DNA from: Mycobacterium sp.
GTDB lineage: Bacteria; Actinomycetota; Actinomycetes; Mycobacteriales; Mycobacteriaceae
NCBI GenBank assembly: GCA_019246375.1
Contig: JAFAQO010000294.1
Span: 1 to 9,623, forward strand
Length of the DNA: 9,623 bases
Direction: 5' to 3'
Made by a program: the position numbers and the translations under genes. The notes beneath the pieces are model-generated. The model made no database searches. It saw nothing but the letters and a program-made list of their open reading frames with translations, and had not been told where the DNA came from. Of this stretch, positions 7,264-9,623 are shown in pieces (the first letter of the stretch is position 1; every line of letters begins with the position of its first letter).

Positions 7264-7320
7264 CTACGCTTCCGTCACCGTAGGCTACGCTTGCGTCACC
7301 GTAGGTTACGGTTGCGTACC
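7264..7320 (+). repeat. Tandem 21-bp repeats upstream of fadE15
   Basis: Two adjoining 21-base units (7264-7284 and 7285-7305) both begin CTACGCTT and end CGTCACCGTAGG, differing at one base. A degenerate third copy (TTACGGTTGCGTACC) follows at 7306-7320. Inverted repeats lie across the joints: CGTAG-G-CTACG at 7279-7289 and ACCGTA-GGT-TACGGT at 7298-7312. The period equals about two helical turns. The position, 53-110 bases before the fadE15 start, suggests a multi-site operator. Confidence 0.7.
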
Positions 7321-7360
7321 CATTCCCCTCTCCGACACACTGCTTTCAGATTCGCCACGA

Positions 7361-7366
7361 GAAGGG
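7361..7366 (+). promoter_or_regulatory. Ribosome binding site of fadE15
   Basis: GAAGGG lies seven bases before TTG 7374. It supports this rare start codon, which also gives the N-terminus [11 protein letters not shown] expected for the family. Confidence 0.6.
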
Positions 7367-7373
7367 AAAACCC

Positions 7374-9206
7374 TTGGGGCACTACATTGCCAATGTCCGT
7401 GACCTCGACTTCAACCTGTTCGAGGTCCTGAATCTCGGCGCCATCCTCGGCTCGGGGCGCTATCGCGACCTCGACGTGGAAACCGTCCACACCATGCTCG
7501 AGGAAGTCGCCCGGTTGGCAGAGGGTCCGGTGGCCGAGTCGTTCGCCGACGCCGACCGCAACCCGCCGGTTTTCGACCCGGATCGCCACACGATCTCGGT
7601 GCCCGCCGAGTTGGCCAAGACGGTGCAGGCGGTCAAAGCCGCTGAGTGGTGGCGCCTCGGCCTTCCCGAAGAAATCGGCGGCGTTTCCGCTCCGCCCCCA
7701 CTGACGTGGGCGATCAACGAAATGGTGCACAGCGCCAATCCGGCTGCAGGTTTTTTCTACAGTCTGGCTCCGGCGATGGCCAACGCGCTGTATCTGGAGG
7801 GGAATGACCAGCAGAAGCGGTGGGCGGCGATCGGTCTGGAACGCGGCTGGGCGGCCACCATGGTGCTTACCGAGGCTGACGCCGGCTCCGATGTCGGGGC
7901 GGGCCGTACCAAGGCTGTTGCACAACCGGATGGCAGCTGGCTCATCGATGGCGTTAAGCGGTTCATCTCCGGCGGCGATGTGGGCGATACCGCCGAGAAC
8001 ATCTTCCATCTCGTGCTTGCCCGCCCCGAGGGTGCCGGTCCGGGCACCAAAGGACTGAGCCTGTTCTACGTACCCAAGTATCTTTTCGACCCGGACACTT
8101 ATGAACTCGGTTCTCGCAACGGGGTTTTCGCTACGGGGTTGGAACACAAGATGGGTCTGAAATCCTCCCCGACCTGCGAACTGACCTTCGGCGCCCATGG
8201 CGTGCCCGCCGTTGGTTACCTGGTCGGCGACGTGCACAACGGGATTGCGCAGATGTTCACCGTGATCGAGCATGCTCGCATGTCGGTCGGCGTCAAGGCT
8301 GCCGGCACTCTGTCCACTGGATATCTGAATGCGCTGGCCTTCGCGAAAGAACGTGTGCAGGGCGCAGATCTGACCGAAATGGCCAACAAGACGGCGCCGC
8401 GGGTGACGATCATTCATCACCCGGATGTGCGCCGCAGCCTGATGACCCAGAAGGCTTACGCCGAAGGCTTGCGTGCGCTGTATATGTATGCCGCTGCCCA
8501 TCAGGACAGCGCTGTTGTTCAACAGGTTTCGGGTGCGGACCCCGAGATGGCACACCGTGTGAACGATCTGCTGCTACCGGTGGTCAAGGGGGTGAGCTCG
8601 GAGCGGGCCTATGAAATCCTGAGCGAGTCGTTGCAGACGCTCGGCGGCTCCGGCTACTTGACCGATTACCCCATCGAGCAGTACATCCGGGATGCCCGGA
8701 TCGATTCGCTGTACGAGGGCACCACTGCCATCCAGGCACTGGACTTCTTTTTCCGCAAAATTGTCCGTGATCGGGGCGAGGCGCTGAATCACGTGGCATC
8801 GCAGATCCGCCGTACCATCGACACCTGTAGTGAGACGTCGCGACCGCAAGCTGAACTGCTTCGTACCGCCCTGGGCGATGTGACGGCGATGACCGCGACC
8901 CTTACCGGCTACCTGATGGCCGCCGCCGAACAACCCGCCCAGATATACAAAGTGGGGCTCGCGTCCGTGCGCTTTCTGCTGGCCGTTGGCGACTTGCTCA
9001 TCGGCTGGCGACTGCTGGTGCAAGCCGAGGTCGCACGCGCGGCTCTATCGGCCGCGCCGACGACGAAGGATGAGGCGTTCTATCAAGGCAAGCTCGCGAC
9101 CGCAGCGTTCTTCGCCAAAAACATGCTTCCCAACTTGACCGCGTTGCGGGGCATCATTGAGGGCCTCGATGACGACGTCATGCGCGTTTCCGAGGCCGCG
9201 TTTTAG
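7374..9206 (+). CDS. fadE15: Acyl-CoA dehydrogenase, FadE5-type
   Basis: This 610-aa FAD enzyme introduces the alpha-beta double bond in acyl-CoA, the first step of beta-oxidation. It is longer than ordinary acyl-CoA dehydrogenases (about 380-400 aa) and fits the mycobacterial FadE5/FadE15 type (about 610 aa) with an added C-terminal helical domain, here from about 480. The flavin and substrate segment of the middle domain includes TEADAGSD (166-173). The catalytic base is E448 in LYEGTTAIQ, matching the Glu of medium-chain enzymes and E447 recalled for FadE5. [17 protein letters not shown] before it is the usual C-terminal dehydrogenase motif. The sequence is closest in memory to Rv1467c. 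Electrons would pass to electron transfer flavoprotein. Regulation probably uses the tandem repeats at 7264-7320. FadE15 against a close FadE5 paralogue is decided mainly by neighbours acn and echA12; chain length is not readable. Confidence 0.92.
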   Translation: MGHYIANVRDLDFNLFEVLNLGAILGSGRYRDLDVETVHTMLEEVARLAEGPVAESFADADRNPPVFDPDRHTISVPAELAKTVQAVKAAEWWRLGLPEEIGGVSAPPPLTWAINEMVHSANPAAGFFYSLAPAMANALYLEGNDQQKRWAAIGLERGWAATMVLTEADAGSDVGAGRTKAVAQPDGSWLIDGVKRFISGGDVGDTAENIFHLVLARPEGAGPGTKGLSLFYVPKYLFDPDTYELGSRNGVFATGLEHKMGLKSSPTCELTFGAHGVPAVGYLVGDVHNGIAQMFTVIEHARMSVGVKAAGTLSTGYLNALAFAKERVQGADLTEMANKTAPRVTIIHHPDVRRSLMTQKAYAEGLRALYMYAAAHQDSAVVQQVSGADPEMAHRVNDLLLPVVKGVSSERAYEILSESLQTLGGSGYLTDYPIEQYIRDARIDSLYEGTTAIQALDFFFRKIVRDRGEALNHVASQIRRTIDTCSETSRPQAELLRTALGDVTAMTATLTGYLMAAAEQPAQIYKVGLASVRFLLAVGDLLIGWRLLVQAEVARAALSAAPTTKDEAFYQGKLATAAFFAKNMLPNLTALRGIIEGLDDDVMRVSEAAF

Positions 9207-9281
9207 CGACGGGCCGCATCCACAGCTCGCTTATACCGGCTCAGCAGCCGATATTCAGGCAGTTAAGGTGAGATGCGTCGC

Positions 9282-9302
9282 CACTGCGGGTACCCGCCTG
9301 TG
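9282..9302 (+). terminator. GC-rich hairpin after fadE15
   Basis: The perfect 12-base palindrome GCGGGTACCCGC (9286-9297) is flanked by CAC and GTG, which can pair across a small internal loop. It starts 76 bases after the fadE15 stop and ends 30 bases before the next gene. It may be a terminator, though no T-run follows, or an operator for the lipoprotein gene. Confidence 0.35.
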
Positions 9303-9332
9303 CAGCTAAATGCCTGATCGGATATCTGATTT

Positions 9333-9623
9333 ATGCCTCGAATTGCTCGACTCGGGATCGTTGCGGTGACCGCAGCCACCGTGGTGTGCGTCGCCGCGTG
9401 CGGCTCTTCGAACCATCAGAACACCGGAAAGCCCACCTCATCGTTAAGACCGACCAGCTCGGCGCCCACGTCGCCGCCGGCACCGCCCAAGCCCACGGAT
9501 CACGTCGAGGGCATGATCTCATCGTTTTCGGGCAACACGATTGACCTGCGGCTGCGGCAAGGGACCGCCACGGTGGACTTCTCACCGTCGACGGAGATCA
9601 TCGAAACTACCCCGGCTCAGTTA
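9333..9623 (+). CDS. Putative secreted lipoprotein, 3' end outside window
   Basis: Ninety-seven codons are visible and the frame is open at the right edge. The N-terminus MPRIARLGIVAVTAATVV is a short basic segment and a hydrophobic core. It is followed by the lipobox VAAC with C23 as the lipid-modified residue, so the protein should be exported and anchored to the outer face of the cytoplasmic membrane. Residues 24-55 are a Ser/Thr/Pro-rich tether. From about 56 (HVEGMISSFSGNTIDLR, then TATVDFSPSTEI) a beta-rich domain begins, resembling the DUF5666 pattern of G-x-I-x-S-x-x-G-N-T-I repeats. An in-frame TGA at 9327 fixes ATG 9333 as the earliest start. The ribosome site is poor. The role is unknown. 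In M. tuberculosis I recall a different neighbour here (Rv1466, of the suf gene cluster). Confidence 0.82.
   Translation, partial: MPRIARLGIVAVTAATVVCVAACGSSNHQNTGKPTSSLRPTSSAPTSPPAPPKPTDHVEGMISSFSGNTIDLRLRQGTATVDFSPSTEIIETTPAQL

Noticed and set aside
7264..7320. CRISPR array
   Set aside because: The repeat units are directly adjacent with no spacers and number only two to three.
7296..8555. 419-codon minus-strand open frame opposite fadE15
   Set aside because: Codon-bias shadow of fadE15; no family resemblance.

Overview
The window looks like chromosomal DNA from a Mycobacterium. The protein sequences, gene order and strand pattern follow, from memory, the M. tuberculosis segment Rv1475c (acn) back to Rv1467c (fadE15), read here in inverted orientation. 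GC is high, GTG and TTG starts are common, and non-coding strands carry long stop-free shadow frames. I cannot name the species.

Left part (1-3651): a short leader holds a 16-bp sequence matching the AcnR operator motif known from Corynebacterium glutamicum. It lies just upstream of acn (aconitase A, 941 aa), and 11 bp after acn comes the TetR-family repressor gene acnR. Operator, target and repressor together form a complete citrate-responsive autoregulatory unit of the TCA cycle. A hairpin follows acnR.

Middle part (3696-6905, all on the minus strand): reading right to left, trxB1 (thioredoxin, WCSPC active site), echA12 (crotonase-fold protein), an ABC-F ATPase with two nucleotide-binding domains, and a 63-aa helix-turn-helix protein. 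The spacings of 31, 99 and 92 bp allow one transcript, but two of the junctions carry conspicuous inverted repeats. One covers the echA12 start codon and the other lies just upstream of the ABC-F ribosome binding site.

Right part (6906-9623): a 468-bp divergent intergenic region contains a tandem 21-bp repeat with inverted-repeat sub-sites. It is followed by fadE15 (610-aa FadE5-type acyl-CoA dehydrogenase), a GC-rich hairpin, and the first 97 codons of a secreted lipoprotein that runs off the window. Compared with M. tuberculosis, ctpD, trxA and the PE_PGRS gene expected between trxB1 and fadE15 are absent.

I see no mobile element, CRISPR array or RNA gene, and no wholly new system. The points most worth a second look are the Asp-to-Ala change in the second Walker B motif of the ABC-F protein, the palindrome over the echA12 start, the tandem operator-like repeats before fadE15, and the exact AcnR site before acn.
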